Origin: CALNZV01 sp942491115
GTDB taxonomy: Bacteria; Desulfobacterota; Desulfobacteria; Desulfobacterales; UBA5852
DNA length: 64,000 bases
NCBI GenBank assembly: GCA_942491115.1
Contig: CALNZV010000007.1
Location: 496,001 to 560,000, forward strand
Direction: 5' to 3'
Shown: positions 54,186-63,075 of the stretch, piece after piece
Layout: every line of letters begins with the position of its first letter
Numbering within the stretch: the first letter of the stretch is position 1
The notes under the pieces: generated by a model
Seen by the model: only the letters and a program-made list of their open reading frames with translations
Database searches by the model: none
Told to the model about the DNA's origin: nothing
Position numbers and translations under genes: made by a program

Positions 54186-55945
54186 AACCCTTTCCACCCG
54201 ACATCCCCGAATCGAACGCTCCCTTCGGAGAGGTAACTTCCAATGACGCCCCGAAGGCTCGCATCACCCCCCGATCCATAGCAACCCTGATTGGCCCTGG
54301 GGCCGCGGACGCCTCTCCTGAAGATCTCACCCGAAAACTCCAATCCGCCGCCGTTCTCCTCGGCGCCGACCGGTTTCGTCACATGGCGGCCAGGGTTTTC
54401 GTCGAGCAATCTCGACCTGACCGCGCGATTCCCGACCCATATGCGCCGTTCCGTCCGCTAGTGAATGACGCCCTTCTTTTCTTTCTTTCCCGAATCTCTC
54501 AGGAACGGCTGATCGACATGGCCGTCCGCCAGATCGGGTTGGCCGACGACGCGCCGCCGGAAGTCCGCCTGCTCGAGCTGGCCAAAGGCTTTCCAACCCT
54601 TCACAAGCTCGGACAGATCATCGCCCGCAATCCCCACATCGATCCCCTGGTCAAGCAATGGCTGATTCACCTTGAAAGCGGATCCTACGGAACCGATCCC
54701 GGCCGTATTCTCGAAAAAATCAACTCCGCCATCGATCCTTCCGAAGAGCGGCAGGGCGTGGTAGTGGACGGACGCCTCCTGTCCGAGGCCAGCGTGGGAG
54801 CGGTGGTGGCCTTTCGGTGGCACAGCCCCGGATCCACGAGTCATTCCCGTGGGGTCTTCAAGGTATTGAAACCCCAAATAAAGGAGCATCTCAGAGAGGA
54901 ACTGGATATTCTGGAAGCATTGGCGGTTGAACTCGAAGCCAATCGGAGCCGATACGATTTAGGCGAATATCGGTTCATCGATGTGTTTCGTGAGGTGCGC
55001 CAGACCCTTGAAAGGGAAATTGACCTCGCCTCGGAGCAAGCCCATCTGATCGAGGCCCGCCGGTTCTATCGCGGCACCGAAGGAATCCGTATCCCTCGGC
55101 TGCTTCCCTTCTCGACCCGGTCCATGACGGCCATGGAGTTGATGGACGGCCCCAGCGTCGCCAATATGCCCCTGACCCCCCCACAGGGAAAGCACTGTGC
55201 CGCACGCCTGTTCGAAGCTGTTGTATGCCGGCCGCTCTTTTCAGTGGAAGCATCGACCCTCTTCCACGGCGATCCTCACGCGGGCAACATTCTGGCCATG
55301 CACACCGGCTCCAAAGGCGTCATTGATATCGCCCTTGTGGACTGGAGCCTATCAGGGCGGCTGCAAAAGGCCGAACGACATCGGGTGGTTCAGCTGATTC
55401 AACAGGTGATCAAGGGAGACTGCGAGGCTATCGCTCACTGCGTGGCGGCTCTCGCCCTCCCTTTAGAAGAAATCGTAAGCGCCAAACCCACTGAATTCAA
55501 AACCCTTATCTCCACATTGACGACATCGCCGGAATATGACGCATTGCCCTTGGTGAAACGGGCCTTTTGGCTCCTGGATGAACTCCCCCGTCACGGGATG
55601 GTCTTCTCATCGGACCTCATGCTGTTCCGAAAAGCGCTGTTCACTCTGGAGGGGGTCCTGAAGGATTTGGACCCGGGGTATGAGATGGACACCTACATGG
55701 TCCGCTATATGGGGAGCCTCCTCGCTCAGGAATGGCCCGAGCGGGTGGGACGCCTATTCTTCCCTCTCGACGACAAGGCTGGCCGCTATCCCAGCCTCAT
55801 GTCCAACCGTGATCTTCAACTACTGGCCTTCCATCAGGTTCTCAACCACTTCGGCGACACCAGCGACACCGTGTTTCAATGGGTCGACGCCCAGACCGAA
55901 CTCATGGGCTGGTGGTTCGGAGGCTCCGATCGGATTCATTTCTGA
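54182..55945 (+). CDS. ABC1/AarF/UbiB-family protein kinase-like protein
   Basis: Atypical kinase-like protein of 587 residues. The family KxGQ motif appears as LHKLGQIIARNPHIDPL. The ATP-site AFRWHSPG...GVFKVLKPQIKEHLREEL carries the Lys, and STLFHGDPHAGNIL and ALVDWSLSGRL carry the catalytic Asp residues. The N-terminal 130 residues are an extension of unknown fold (ITPRSIATLIGPGAADASPE). UbiB members support ubiquinone synthesis; here a quinone or lipid role is possible but unproven. No C-terminal membrane helices are evident, unlike classic UbiB. It is coupled to the rhomboid gene by ATGA. Confidence 0.85.
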   Translation: MKPFPPDIPESNAPFGEVTSNDAPKARITPRSIATLIGPGAADASPEDLTRKLQSAAVLLGADRFRHMAARVFVEQSRPDRAIPDPYAPFRPLVNDALLFFLSRISQERLIDMAVRQIGLADDAPPEVRLLELAKGFPTLHKLGQIIARNPHIDPLVKQWLIHLESGSYGTDPGRILEKINSAIDPSEERQGVVVDGRLLSEASVGAVVAFRWHSPGSTSHSRGVFKVLKPQIKEHLREELDILEALAVELEANRSRYDLGEYRFIDVFREVRQTLEREIDLASEQAHLIEARRFYRGTEGIRIPRLLPFSTRSMTAMELMDGPSVANMPLTPPQGKHCAARLFEAVVCRPLFSVEASTLFHGDPHAGNILAMHTGSKGVIDIALVDWSLSGRLQKAERHRVVQLIQQVIKGDCEAIAHCVAALALPLEEIVSAKPTEFKTLISTLTTSPEYDALPLVKRAFWLLDELPRHGMVFSSDLMLFRKALFTLEGVLKDLDPGYEMDTYMVRYMGSLLAQEWPERVGRLFFPLDDKAGRYPSLMSNRDLQLLAFHQVLNHFGDTSDTVFQWVDAQTELMGWWFGGSDRIHF

Positions 55946-56017
55946 CGAGAGTCGCAACTCGGATGGGGACGGAGATCTTCAGAGAGACGATGACCGGACG
56001 AATGGGGACGTTGGCCC

Positions 56018-56398
56018 CTATCGGGAATTCAGGTAGGGAGTCAGACGGTCGAGATCGCCGGATTCAATCATTTTCTGGAGATCCTCCAAGGACGGTTCCG
56101 ACCCCCGACCGCCATTCTTCCTGGTGGATCGCCCGGGCTGCCCGCTTCGGATTCCATCTGGCGCAGTCCCCTTTGATTCCTCGATGAAGGCCCTGACCTT
56201 TTCCTGGCGGACCCGGTCCTTTTCCGGGTCGAATTCGATTTCGGTTTCCTGTTTGACCGGACGCTCCACTGCTGTCGGCGGGGAGTTGCTATAGCGGCGG
56301 ACACCGTTTTCGTCCACCCAGGAGTAAATGTCAGCCCCCGCCGGCACTCCTGAACACCACACTCCCATCACCAGCCACAACCCGATAAACAGTCTCAT
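56018..56398 (-). CDS. DUF4124-domain exported protein
   Basis: Small periplasmic protein of 126 residues. The signal peptide is MRLFIGLWLVMGVWCSGVPA. It is followed by the DUF4124 motif ADIYSWVDENGVRRYSNSPP, a short domain common at the N-terminus of exported proteobacterial proteins. The remainder is a charged, disordered Glu/Arg-rich region ending in a small helix (SLEDLQKMIESGDLDRL). The ATG follows GGGAGG; the open reading upstream to 56497 is unsupported. Function unknown. It comes after rseC on the same strand but 220 bases away, so co-transcription is uncertain. Confidence 0.8.
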   Translation of the reverse strand: MRLFIGLWLVMGVWCSGVPAGADIYSWVDENGVRRYSNSPPTAVERPVKQETEIEFDPEKDRVRQEKVRAFIEESKGTAPDGIRSGQPGRSTRKNGGRGSEPSLEDLQKMIESGDLDRLTPYLNSR

Positions 56399-56620
56399 TG
56401 TCAGCCTCCCCGATTCGGAGTCACCTTCATACGGATAGGTATCGGCGAAACACTGAGATTTGTTGACAGGACCGGTTCTGCTATTGGCCAACCCCATCGG
56501 GGGTCATCAATGTCACATCGTCATTCGGGCAGGAAGATGGGCGTACCCCGGCTGGGATCCGGGGACGGGGAGGCTCCGGTGATGGGAAGGGGGATGGAGT
56601 CCATGGGAGCACCCCCGCCT

Positions 56621-57046
56621 CTATCTCAGAATTTTAACGATTTTTGGGCGGTACGCTTGCTGATCGGCCAGCCGGTTTCCCTTGTATTTGATGTAGGCCA
56701 CAGACAGACAAAAGGTACCGAAACCCGTCAATGCGGAAAGGGCGGATTCATTGTAACCGAACCGCTCGGCAATCTGGAGCCCAAAGGCCGCACCGGCAAT
56801 CATGCATATTATCGGAAAGATATACAGGAGGAAACTGGCCTTCAGCAGCGAGGTGGTGGGCATGTCGACCACGATTCGGTCGCCCTCTTTGGCACCCATT
56901 GGATTGAGGACCTCGACTTCCATCTCACCGCGCTGGGCGGAGCAGGAACCGTGAGACGCGCATCCTTCGCATGCCTCCGAGGGAACCACCTTTATCCAGG
57001 CGGTGTCCATTCCGATTTTGACGACGATGCCTCGCTCCGTGGCCAT
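56621..57046 (-). CDS. rseC: SoxR-reducing system / RseC-family protein
   Basis: Inner-membrane protein of 141 residues. The N-terminal domain has the cysteine set CEGCASHGSC with a following beta strand (GEMEVEVLNPMGAKEGDRIV), and two membrane segments follow (ASFLLYIFPIICMIAGAAFG, LTGFGTFCLSVAYIKYK). RseC/MucC proteins are linked to Rnf/Rsx complexes and SoxR reduction in gammaproteobacteria. It follows the RnfB-type fusion gene by about 100 bases on the same strand, which supports a redox role with that complex. Confidence 0.88.
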   Translation of the reverse strand: MATERGIVVKIGMDTAWIKVVPSEACEGCASHGSCSAQRGEMEVEVLNPMGAKEGDRIVVDMPTTSLLKASFLLYIFPIICMIAGAAFGLQIAERFGYNESALSALTGFGTFCLSVAYIKYKGNRLADQQAYRPKIVKILR

Positions 57047-57146
57047 AGGGATGACTGTCTTCCTGTTCTGAAACCGTTGCGACGACCGTAAAAACGTCTC
57101 TCTCGATCAGTGGAGCCCTGAGTGTGTGGGGCGGGGCGATCGTCTT

Positions 57147-59237
57147 TCAGGCGGAAATGCGATCTTCCGGAGCCGAGGCCTGGATCTGCACCGTGCGTTC
57201 GTAGCAGATCAACCCGCACTGAAGACATCTCGCCGCTTCCGCCCTGGCCGCCTCTTCAGTATAGCCCAACTCCAGTTCCCCGGTTTTGATCAGGTCCTTG
57301 GGTTGAGCCAGGGGCATGATGAGCCGGGGAGAAGGCGTCACATTCTCCACATCGTAGACGTTCTGAATGATGCTGGTTTCCGTCACAATCAACTCGGGCA
57401 GGTCGGGGGATATGCCGTACAGCAATTGATGGATGGATGCTGCAGCCCTTCGGCCGGCACCGATGGCCTTGATCGCTCCGCTGAAATCGGTATTGACGTC
57501 GGCCTTTGAAAAAAGGCCCGCTTCGCTCTCAAACCCGGGCTGCCTGTACGGCTGTACCGCCATCCATCTGAATGGCGCATTTTCGGGAAGCGAATCACCG
57601 ATCTGGCCCGCATCCACCTCCGGTCCGCGTTCCATGAAGATGAGCTCCGGATAGCGCCCGGCGGCCAGCACGAGGGTATCGACCGAGCGCATCGATTTCT
57701 CCCGTTGGATCAAGTCGATGGTCTCGACGGAATTCAGTCCCTCTTCATCCCCGAAAAGGCCGGTCAAACCAGCGCTGAAGACCACCGTAACCCCCTCCGC
57801 TTCGAGGGCGTTTACGGTCTCGGCCGTCAAGGGGGCTGCCTCGACGGATTCCCGGAGCAGCACCGTCACCGATTCGGCCCCCAAGCGGCGGCTGATGGCA
57901 GCGGCCTCGGAAACGAGGTTTCCGCCCCCGACGAAAACAACCCGTTTACCGACGGTCAGGGAGGCTCCGTCGGCGCGTCCTCCGCGGATAAAATCGATCA
58001 GAAGATAGGTATCGGGAATCAGCATCTCGACCTTGCCCGCTTCTCCTCTTGCCAGACGGCTGTCCCAGCCGCCGGTGGCCAGAAAAACGGCCTGATGGCC
58101 CTCTTTTAGAAGACCGGGCATGGTGAAATCCTCTCCCAGGACCTGACCCGTTTTAGCTTCCACCCCCATCTCGAGGATGCCCTGAATGTCCCAGTCGAGA
58201 ACATCGTGGCTCAAACGATATCGGGATATGGCGCTTCTGAGAAGCCCTCCCAGTTGATCCATGCCATCATAAACCATTGCATTGTGACCCAGCCGGGCGG
58301 AGAAGAAGGCGGTGGACAGCCCCTGCACGCCCCCGCCGACAACAGCGATGCTCCGACCCGTATCCGGCGCTTTGAAGGGCTGGACATGTTGCCCTGTGTC
58401 CATTTCATAGTCCGCTGCATACCGTTTCAGGTAATTGATGGCGACCGACTCGTCGGAATACTGCCGCCGGCACTCCAGTTCGCAGGGACGGGGACAGATC
58501 CGTCCGATGACCGTCGGGAAGGGATTCCGCTCCTTGATGACCTGAACCGATCGGTGGTAGTCCCCCAGAGTGATCTGGCGGATGTATTCGCGGATGTTGA
58601 TGCCGGCGGGACAAGCCCGTTGACAAGGGGTGGTGCATTCGTCGGTGGTGTATTCCCTCAAGATCCGACGGGTGACCGAGGACAGAGTGATGATGTGCTT
58701 CGGGCATACCCGCTCACAGGTACCGCAGCCGGTACACTTGACCTCATCCACCACGGGCAGGCCCTCGGGGCCCATCACGATGGCGTCGAAGGGACAGGCC
58801 CGGGCACAGCTGCCAAGACCCAGACATCCGATGGTGCAGACTTTCATGCCGCCGCCCAAAAGGGCGACTGCCCGGCAGTCTCGAACGCCGTCGTAGAGAT
58901 ATTTGATATCAGCAGCATCGGGCCCGAAAAAACAGCCGGGACGGGCGATGTCGGGCTCCTTGGCTTCGACGGACACCCCCAGAATACCGGCAATGGCCAT
59001 GGCCACGTCCTCACCCGCCGCCACACATGAATTGGGGGCCGCCCGACCGGCGACAATCGCCTCCGCATTGGCACTGCAGCCCGGGAGACCGCAGCCGCCG
59101 CAGTTGGCGCCCGGCAATACGTCTTCAACGGAGAGAATTTTGGGGTCTACGTAGACGTAGAAGATTTTGGAGGCAGCCGCCAAAACGATACCGACGACGA
59201 CACCGATTCCGCCCAGCATGAAAATGGCTTCGGTCAT
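57147..59237 (-). CDS. RnfB - glutamate synthase small-subunit-like (NfnB/GltD) flavoprotein fusion
   Basis: Fused electron-transfer protein of 696 residues. The N-terminus is a membrane anchor (FMLGGIGVVVGIVLAAASKI) and the RnfB Fe-S domain (VLPGANCGGCGLPGC, a further Cys in PNSC), with a pair of [4Fe-4S] ferredoxin sites (CTIGCLGLGSCARACP and VKCTGCGTCERVCP) up to about residue 175. The second half, from about 195, is a GltD/NfnB-type module: an N-terminal Fe-S motif (CTTPCQRACPAGINIREYIR, CPRPCELECRR), a FAD fold (IAVVGGGVQGLSTAFFSARL) and an NAD(P)H fold (RVVFVGGGNLVSEAAAISRR). It is last of a four-gene set after nuoE, DRTGG and nuoF. I infer a membrane-attached module linking ferredoxin or NADH to the NuoF protein; direction and partners are open. 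Confidence 0.9.
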   Translation of the reverse strand: MTEAIFMLGGIGVVVGIVLAAASKIFYVYVDPKILSVEDVLPGANCGGCGLPGCSANAEAIVAGRAAPNSCVAAGEDVAMAIAGILGVSVEAKEPDIARPGCFFGPDAADIKYLYDGVRDCRAVALLGGGMKVCTIGCLGLGSCARACPFDAIVMGPEGLPVVDEVKCTGCGTCERVCPKHIITLSSVTRRILREYTTDECTTPCQRACPAGINIREYIRQITLGDYHRSVQVIKERNPFPTVIGRICPRPCELECRRQYSDESVAINYLKRYAADYEMDTGQHVQPFKAPDTGRSIAVVGGGVQGLSTAFFSARLGHNAMVYDGMDQLGGLLRSAISRYRLSHDVLDWDIQGILEMGVEAKTGQVLGEDFTMPGLLKEGHQAVFLATGGWDSRLARGEAGKVEMLIPDTYLLIDFIRGGRADGASLTVGKRVVFVGGGNLVSEAAAISRRLGAESVTVLLRESVEAAPLTAETVNALEAEGVTVVFSAGLTGLFGDEEGLNSVETIDLIQREKSMRSVDTLVLAAGRYPELIFMERGPEVDAGQIGDSLPENAPFRWMAVQPYRQPGFESEAGLFSKADVNTDFSGAIKAIGAGRRAAASIHQLLYGISPDLPELIVTETSIIQNVYDVENVTPSPRLIMPLAQPKDLIKTGELELGYTEEAARAEAARCLQCGLICYERTVQIQASAPEDRISA

Positions 59238-59270
59238 GTTGCATCCCCTGTGTCCATACGGATTAACTCA

Positions 59271-61118
59271 TCATTGAATAGCACTGAATTTGCATTTGTC
59301 GTAGCAGGTCAGGCACTGGATACACTGATCCTTGTCGATCCGTGCGACCTGCTTCTTCTCCCAGATGACGGCGTCCACCGGACAGGCCTTGAAGCAGAGG
59401 CCGCACTTGGTGCAGAGTTCCGGGTCGACTTCGAACTTGAGAAGCGCCACGCACCGTTTCGCCGGGCAGACACGGTCGTTGATATGGGCCATGTATTCAT
59501 CACGGAAATATCGAAGGGTGGAGAGTACCGGATTTGGCCCCGTCTGCCCCAGTCCGCAAAGGGCGGTCTCCTTGATGACGGCCGAGAGATTTTCAAGTTC
59601 GTCGATGTCCTCGGGCACGCCTTTCCCGTCGCAGATTTTCTCCAAGAGTTCCAGCTGCCGACGGGTGCCCTCACGGCAGGGGGTGCACTTGCCGCAGGAT
59701 TCATCCTGAATAAAGTCCATGAAGAACCGGGCCATGTCCACCATGCAGGTGGCCTCGTCCATGACGATGGCCCCGCCGGAGCCCATGATCGCACCGACTT
59801 TGGCTATCTCTTCGTAATCGACCGGGGTATCCAGATGTTGTTCCGGCACACAACCACCCGATGGCCCCCCGAGTTGGACAGCCTTGAATTTTCGTTTCTT
59901 TGGCACCCCGCCGCCGATGTCGTAGATCATCTTTCTCAAGGTCGTGCCCATGGGCACTTCCACGAGACCGATGTTGTTGATATCCCCGGACAGGGCGAAC
60001 ACCTTCGTTCCCTTGCTGGTTTCGGTTCCCACGCTGGCATACCAGTCGCCGCCGTTGAGCATGATCTGAGCCACGTTGGCCAGGGTTTCCACATTGTTGA
60101 GAATGGTGGGTTTTTCCCACAGCCCCTTGTGGGCGGGGAAGGGGGGGCGGGGTCTCGGCATTCCCCGTTTGCCCTCTATGGAGCGCATGAGCGCCGTCTC
60201 CTCCCCGCAGACAAAGGCACCGGCACCCTGATAGATCTCCACCTCGAAATCGAACCCGGAACCGAGGATGTCCTCGCCGATCAATCCCCTCTCCGTGGCC
60301 TGGTCGATGGCGATTTCCAGGCGGCGGATCGCCAGGGGGTACTCGGTCCGTGCATAGATATACCCCTGATGGGCATTGATGGCCTTGGCGGCGATGATCA
60401 TTCCTTCCAAAACGGCATGGGGGTCGGCCTCGAGAATGCTCCTGTCCATGAACGCCCCGGGATCGCCCTCGTCAGCGTTGCAGAGAACGTATTTCACGTC
60501 CCCCGGGCTGGCTTTCGCAAACGCCCATTTCATCCCTGCGGGAAAACCGGCGCCGCCGCGCCCCCTCAAACCGGATTTCTTCATCTCTTCGATGATGTCG
60601 TCGGGGGACATGTCGTGAAGGGCTTTGGCGACACCGAGATAGCCGTCGCGGCCGATGTAGTCGTCGATGGATTCCGGATCGATGAGCCCCTTGTTTCTGA
60701 GGGCCCGGGGCATCTGGTGGGCGAAAAATGGGATGTCGTCCTGGGAAGGAATCTTCTTTTTGGTCCCGGGATCCTTGTAAAAATGTTTTTCCACCGGAGC
60801 ACCGCCGACGATGTGCTGATCGATGAGGGCGGGGAGATCGTCCACCTTCAGCTTCTGGTAGAAGATGTCTCCCGGGTGAACCACCATGATTGGACCCATG
60901 GCGCAAAACCCGTTACAGCCGGTTTCGATCACCTGTACCGTGTCTTCAAGGCCTTTATCCCGAACGATGTTCCGCAGCCCGTCGATGACCGATATGCTTC
61001 CGGTGGCATGGCACCCCGTGCCGCTGCAGACCATCAGGCGTGTCACTCCCTCGGAGGCCATCACCCGGGCGTTTTCGTCCCGCAGGAGCGTGAGCCCATC
61101 AACGGTTAACTTGGTCAT
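59271..61118 (-). CDS. NuoF/HydB-type NADH-binding flavoprotein with N- and C-terminal Fe-S domains
   Basis: FMN and Fe-S protein of 615 residues, like HydB/HndC of bifurcating hydrogenases and NuoF of complex I. The N-terminus is a thioredoxin-like [2Fe-2S] domain (CSGTGCHATGS, then TGCNGFCAMG). The core has the FMN/NADH motif SGLRGRGGAGFPAGMKWAFA and NADEGDPGAFMDRSILEADP, the SLBB region (GGPSGGCVP) and the [4Fe-4S] site SCGKCTPCREGTRR. The C-terminus has two ferredoxin sites (CTKCGLCFKACPVDAVIW and CIQCLTCYDKC). No hydrogenase large subunit accompanies it. The start is the ATG of MTKLTVDGLTL. Confidence 0.93.
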   Translation of the reverse strand: MTKLTVDGLTLLRDENARVMASEGVTRLMVCSGTGCHATGSISVIDGLRNIVRDKGLEDTVQVIETGCNGFCAMGPIMVVHPGDIFYQKLKVDDLPALIDQHIVGGAPVEKHFYKDPGTKKKIPSQDDIPFFAHQMPRALRNKGLIDPESIDDYIGRDGYLGVAKALHDMSPDDIIEEMKKSGLRGRGGAGFPAGMKWAFAKASPGDVKYVLCNADEGDPGAFMDRSILEADPHAVLEGMIIAAKAINAHQGYIYARTEYPLAIRRLEIAIDQATERGLIGEDILGSGFDFEVEIYQGAGAFVCGEETALMRSIEGKRGMPRPRPPFPAHKGLWEKPTILNNVETLANVAQIMLNGGDWYASVGTETSKGTKVFALSGDINNIGLVEVPMGTTLRKMIYDIGGGVPKKRKFKAVQLGGPSGGCVPEQHLDTPVDYEEIAKVGAIMGSGGAIVMDEATCMVDMARFFMDFIQDESCGKCTPCREGTRRQLELLEKICDGKGVPEDIDELENLSAVIKETALCGLGQTGPNPVLSTLRYFRDEYMAHINDRVCPAKRCVALLKFEVDPELCTKCGLCFKACPVDAVIWEKKQVARIDKDQCIQCLTCYDKCKFSAIQ

Positions 61119-61137
61119 ACTCCATTTCCTTTCGCTG

Positions 61138-61491
61138 CTACCAGGAGCCGTCCAGCCCTCTGAGTCCGTTCATGTAAAGTTTACCGATGGAAACGAACAT
61201 GGAAAATTCCGTCACCATTAACGGGAGACCGAAACCGGTTGCCTGATTGATGACACCGGGTGAGGGTTTTTGACCGCGGACAAATACGACAGCGCCCACT
61301 TCAGCGATTTTCGCTGTCTGGACGACCTGTTCGGTGGTGACACCGGTAAGGACCACTGCGTCCTTGGCGACGGCAGACAGAAAGGCATCCATGATATCCG
61401 CACCACCGCCGGCGACAATGGTCTTGTTCAGCTGATCATCGCCCGTCAGCACCTCCGCCTTCAAGATATCTCTGATCTCTGACAGTTTCAT
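61138..61491 (-). CDS. DRTGG-domain protein
   Basis: Protein of 117 residues consisting of one DRTGG domain (KLSEIRDILKAEVLTGDDQL, GADIMDAFLSAVAKDAVVL, TGVTTEQVVQTAKIAEV). DRTGG modules occur in regulators and phosphotransacetylases and as single small proteins beside HydA/HydC-type NADH-linked genes, as known in several anaerobes. Here it sits between nuoE and nuoF, 19 bases from nuoF, so it should act with the complex; a ligand-sensing role is my inference. No catalytic motif is seen. Confidence 0.85.
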   Translation of the reverse strand: MKLSEIRDILKAEVLTGDDQLNKTIVAGGGADIMDAFLSAVAKDAVVLTGVTTEQVVQTAKIAEVGAVVFVRGQKPSPGVINQATGFGLPLMVTEFSMFVSIGKLYMNGLRGLDGSW

Positions 61492-61508
61492 AGGACACCC
61501 ATTTTTAT

Positions 61509-62003
61509 CTACTCGTATTGGTCCAGAATCTGAATGACTTTATCGGAACTGACATCGCCGTGGGTATCGGTGTTGACAACCATGACGGGGGCGAGCCCGC
61601 AGGCTCCCAGGCAGCGCACCGGTTCCAAAGAAAACCGGCGGTCTTCCGAGGTTCCGCCCTCCTCCAGCTCGTATTGGTTGCAGATGCGGGAGATCACCTC
61701 CTTGATGCCCTTCACATAGCAGGCGGTTCCGGTGCACACCTTCACCGTGTGCCGCCCCTTGGGCTCCATGGAAAAAAGGGCATAAAAAGTCGCCACGCCA
61801 AACACGTCGCTTCGGGACAGGTTGAGGCCTGAAGCGATATATTCCATCAATTCGACCGGCAGGTAACCCACCACATTCTGGCACTGTCGCAGAACCGTTA
61901 TGACGGAACCGGGTTTGGGTCGGTTCTCTTTGATGATGGCATCGATTTCGCTCCACATTTCATAATTGATTTCAGGGTGTTCAGGCCGTTCAGCGTTCAG
62001 CAT
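61509..62003 (-). CDS. NuoE/HydC-type [2Fe-2S] subunit
   Basis: Thioredoxin-fold [2Fe-2S] protein of 164 residues (24-kDa subunit family). The helical N-terminus (ITVLRQCQNVVGYLPVELME) is followed by DVFGVATFYALFSMEPKGRH. The cluster ligands lie in VKVCTGTACYVKGIKEVISR and EPVRCLGACGLAPVMVVNTD. The start is the ATG of MLNAERPEH behind GGAGAGG; an open extension to 62480 is not family-related. It begins the operon nuoE-DRTGG-nuoF-rnfB/gltD and diverges from the purine phosphorylase. I could not identify a good promoter in the 230 bases between them on this strand. Confidence 0.93.
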   Translation of the reverse strand: MLNAERPEHPEINYEMWSEIDAIIKENRPKPGSVITVLRQCQNVVGYLPVELMEYIASGLNLSRSDVFGVATFYALFSMEPKGRHTVKVCTGTACYVKGIKEVISRICNQYELEEGGTSEDRRFSLEPVRCLGACGLAPVMVVNTDTHGDVSSDKVIQILDQYE

Positions 62004-62160
62004 GGATCCTCTCCGTTGGCGTCGAAAGGGTTCTGCGGTTTTTAAAGAAGTCAAGCTATCATAACCGGTCATCGACGGCAAGGATTTATCCATGCTTCCG
62101 ACGGGATTGGCGGTGGATAACCCACAGGTATCAATACCGATCTCCGAAACGGCCCTTTCC

Positions 62161-62189
62161 TTGACGCTCCGGGCGTCGTGGTCTATAAC
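62161..62189 (+). promoter_or_regulatory. sigma70-type promoter of the purine phosphorylase gene
   Basis: TTGACG (62161-62166), a 17-base spacer, and TATAAC (62184-62189), about 43 bases ahead of the start codon. Good match at both hexamers and in spacing. Confidence 0.6.
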
Positions 62190-62232
62190 CCCAGGGTTTC
62201 GATCCTGTAACCGATGCCTGTGGAGTCGCCCC

Positions 62233-63075
62233 ATGAATGCCATACCCACAACCGTGAAGCAGATGGTTGAAACGGCGGCTGCTTTTCTCGCCGAGCGCTG
62301 TCCATTTCGCCCCGAAATCGGTCTGATGACTGGAACCGGATTGGGCGAGGCCGTCGACGACATGACGATCGCAGAAACGATCCCGTACGGCGACATTCCC
62401 CATTTCCCGGTCGCCACCGTGGAAAGCCACAAGGGACGACTCCTGTTCGGCCGGCTGAGGGGACGAGCCGTCATGGCCATGCAGGGACGGCTCCATCTCT
62501 ACGAGGGGTATACCCCCTACCAGGTCACCTTTCCCGTCAGGCTCATGAGATCATTGGGGGTCGGCACCCTGCTGCTCACCAATGCGGCGGGGGGGCTTTC
62601 AACCCGGTTTCAACCCGGAGACGTCATGGTCATCTCCGATCATATCAATCTGACCGGGGAAAGCCCCCTGCTGGGCCCCAACGAGGCCTCATGGGGCCTG
62701 CGGTTTCCCGATATGGGCCGGGCCTATGATCCGGTTATTAGAGAACGGGCTCGGGACGTTGCCCATGAATTGAACCTCTCCCTCCCCGAGGGGGTCTATG
62801 CAGGGCTGAAGGGACCAAGCCTCGAGACACCCGCCGAGGTCCGATATCTTAAAACCATCGGGGCCGACGCGGTGGGTTTTTCGACGGTGCAGGAGGTCAT
62901 TGCCGGCGTTCACAGCGGCATGGTTGTCGCGGGGTTTTCCATCATCACCAATGTTCACGATCCGGAGGCACCGGAGCCGGCCACCGTCGAAGACATCATT
63001 GCGGTGGCCAAGCAGACCGCCCCCCGGCTCAGACGACTGATCGCCGGTCTGATCGACGCCATGGAGGCGATATGA
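62233..63075 (+). CDS. purine-nucleoside phosphorylase (trimeric PNP / MTA-phosphorylase family)
   Basis: Phosphorolyses purine nucleosides to base and ribose-1-phosphate; 280 residues. Signatures: IGLMTGTGLGEAVDD, AMQGRLHLYEGYTPYQVTFP, LTNAAGGLSTRFQPGDVMVI, LKGPSLETPAEVRYLKTIGA and GADAVGFSTVQEVIAGVHSG. The base-binding position reads FSIITNVHD with Asn, as in enzymes that act on 6-oxopurines such as inosine and guanosine, whereas methylthioadenosine phosphorylases have Asp there. The ATG follows GGAG; upstream extension is not conserved. It is coupled by ATGA to an MTA/SAH deaminase gene, which suggests it may act on methylthioinosine or inosine made by that enzyme. Confidence 0.92.
   Translation: MNAIPTTVKQMVETAAAFLAERCPFRPEIGLMTGTGLGEAVDDMTIAETIPYGDIPHFPVATVESHKGRLLFGRLRGRAVMAMQGRLHLYEGYTPYQVTFPVRLMRSLGVGTLLLTNAAGGLSTRFQPGDVMVISDHINLTGESPLLGPNEASWGLRFPDMGRAYDPVIRERARDVAHELNLSLPEGVYAGLKGPSLETPAEVRYLKTIGADAVGFSTVQEVIAGVHSGMVVAGFSIITNVHDPEAPEPATVEDIIAVAKQTAPRLRRLIAGLIDAMEAI

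Noticed and set aside
59250..61109. 619-residue plus-strand open frame opposite the nuoF-type gene
   Set aside because: Although long, it is the antisense of a clearly homologous gene in GC-rich sequence and has His/Gly-rich shadow composition.
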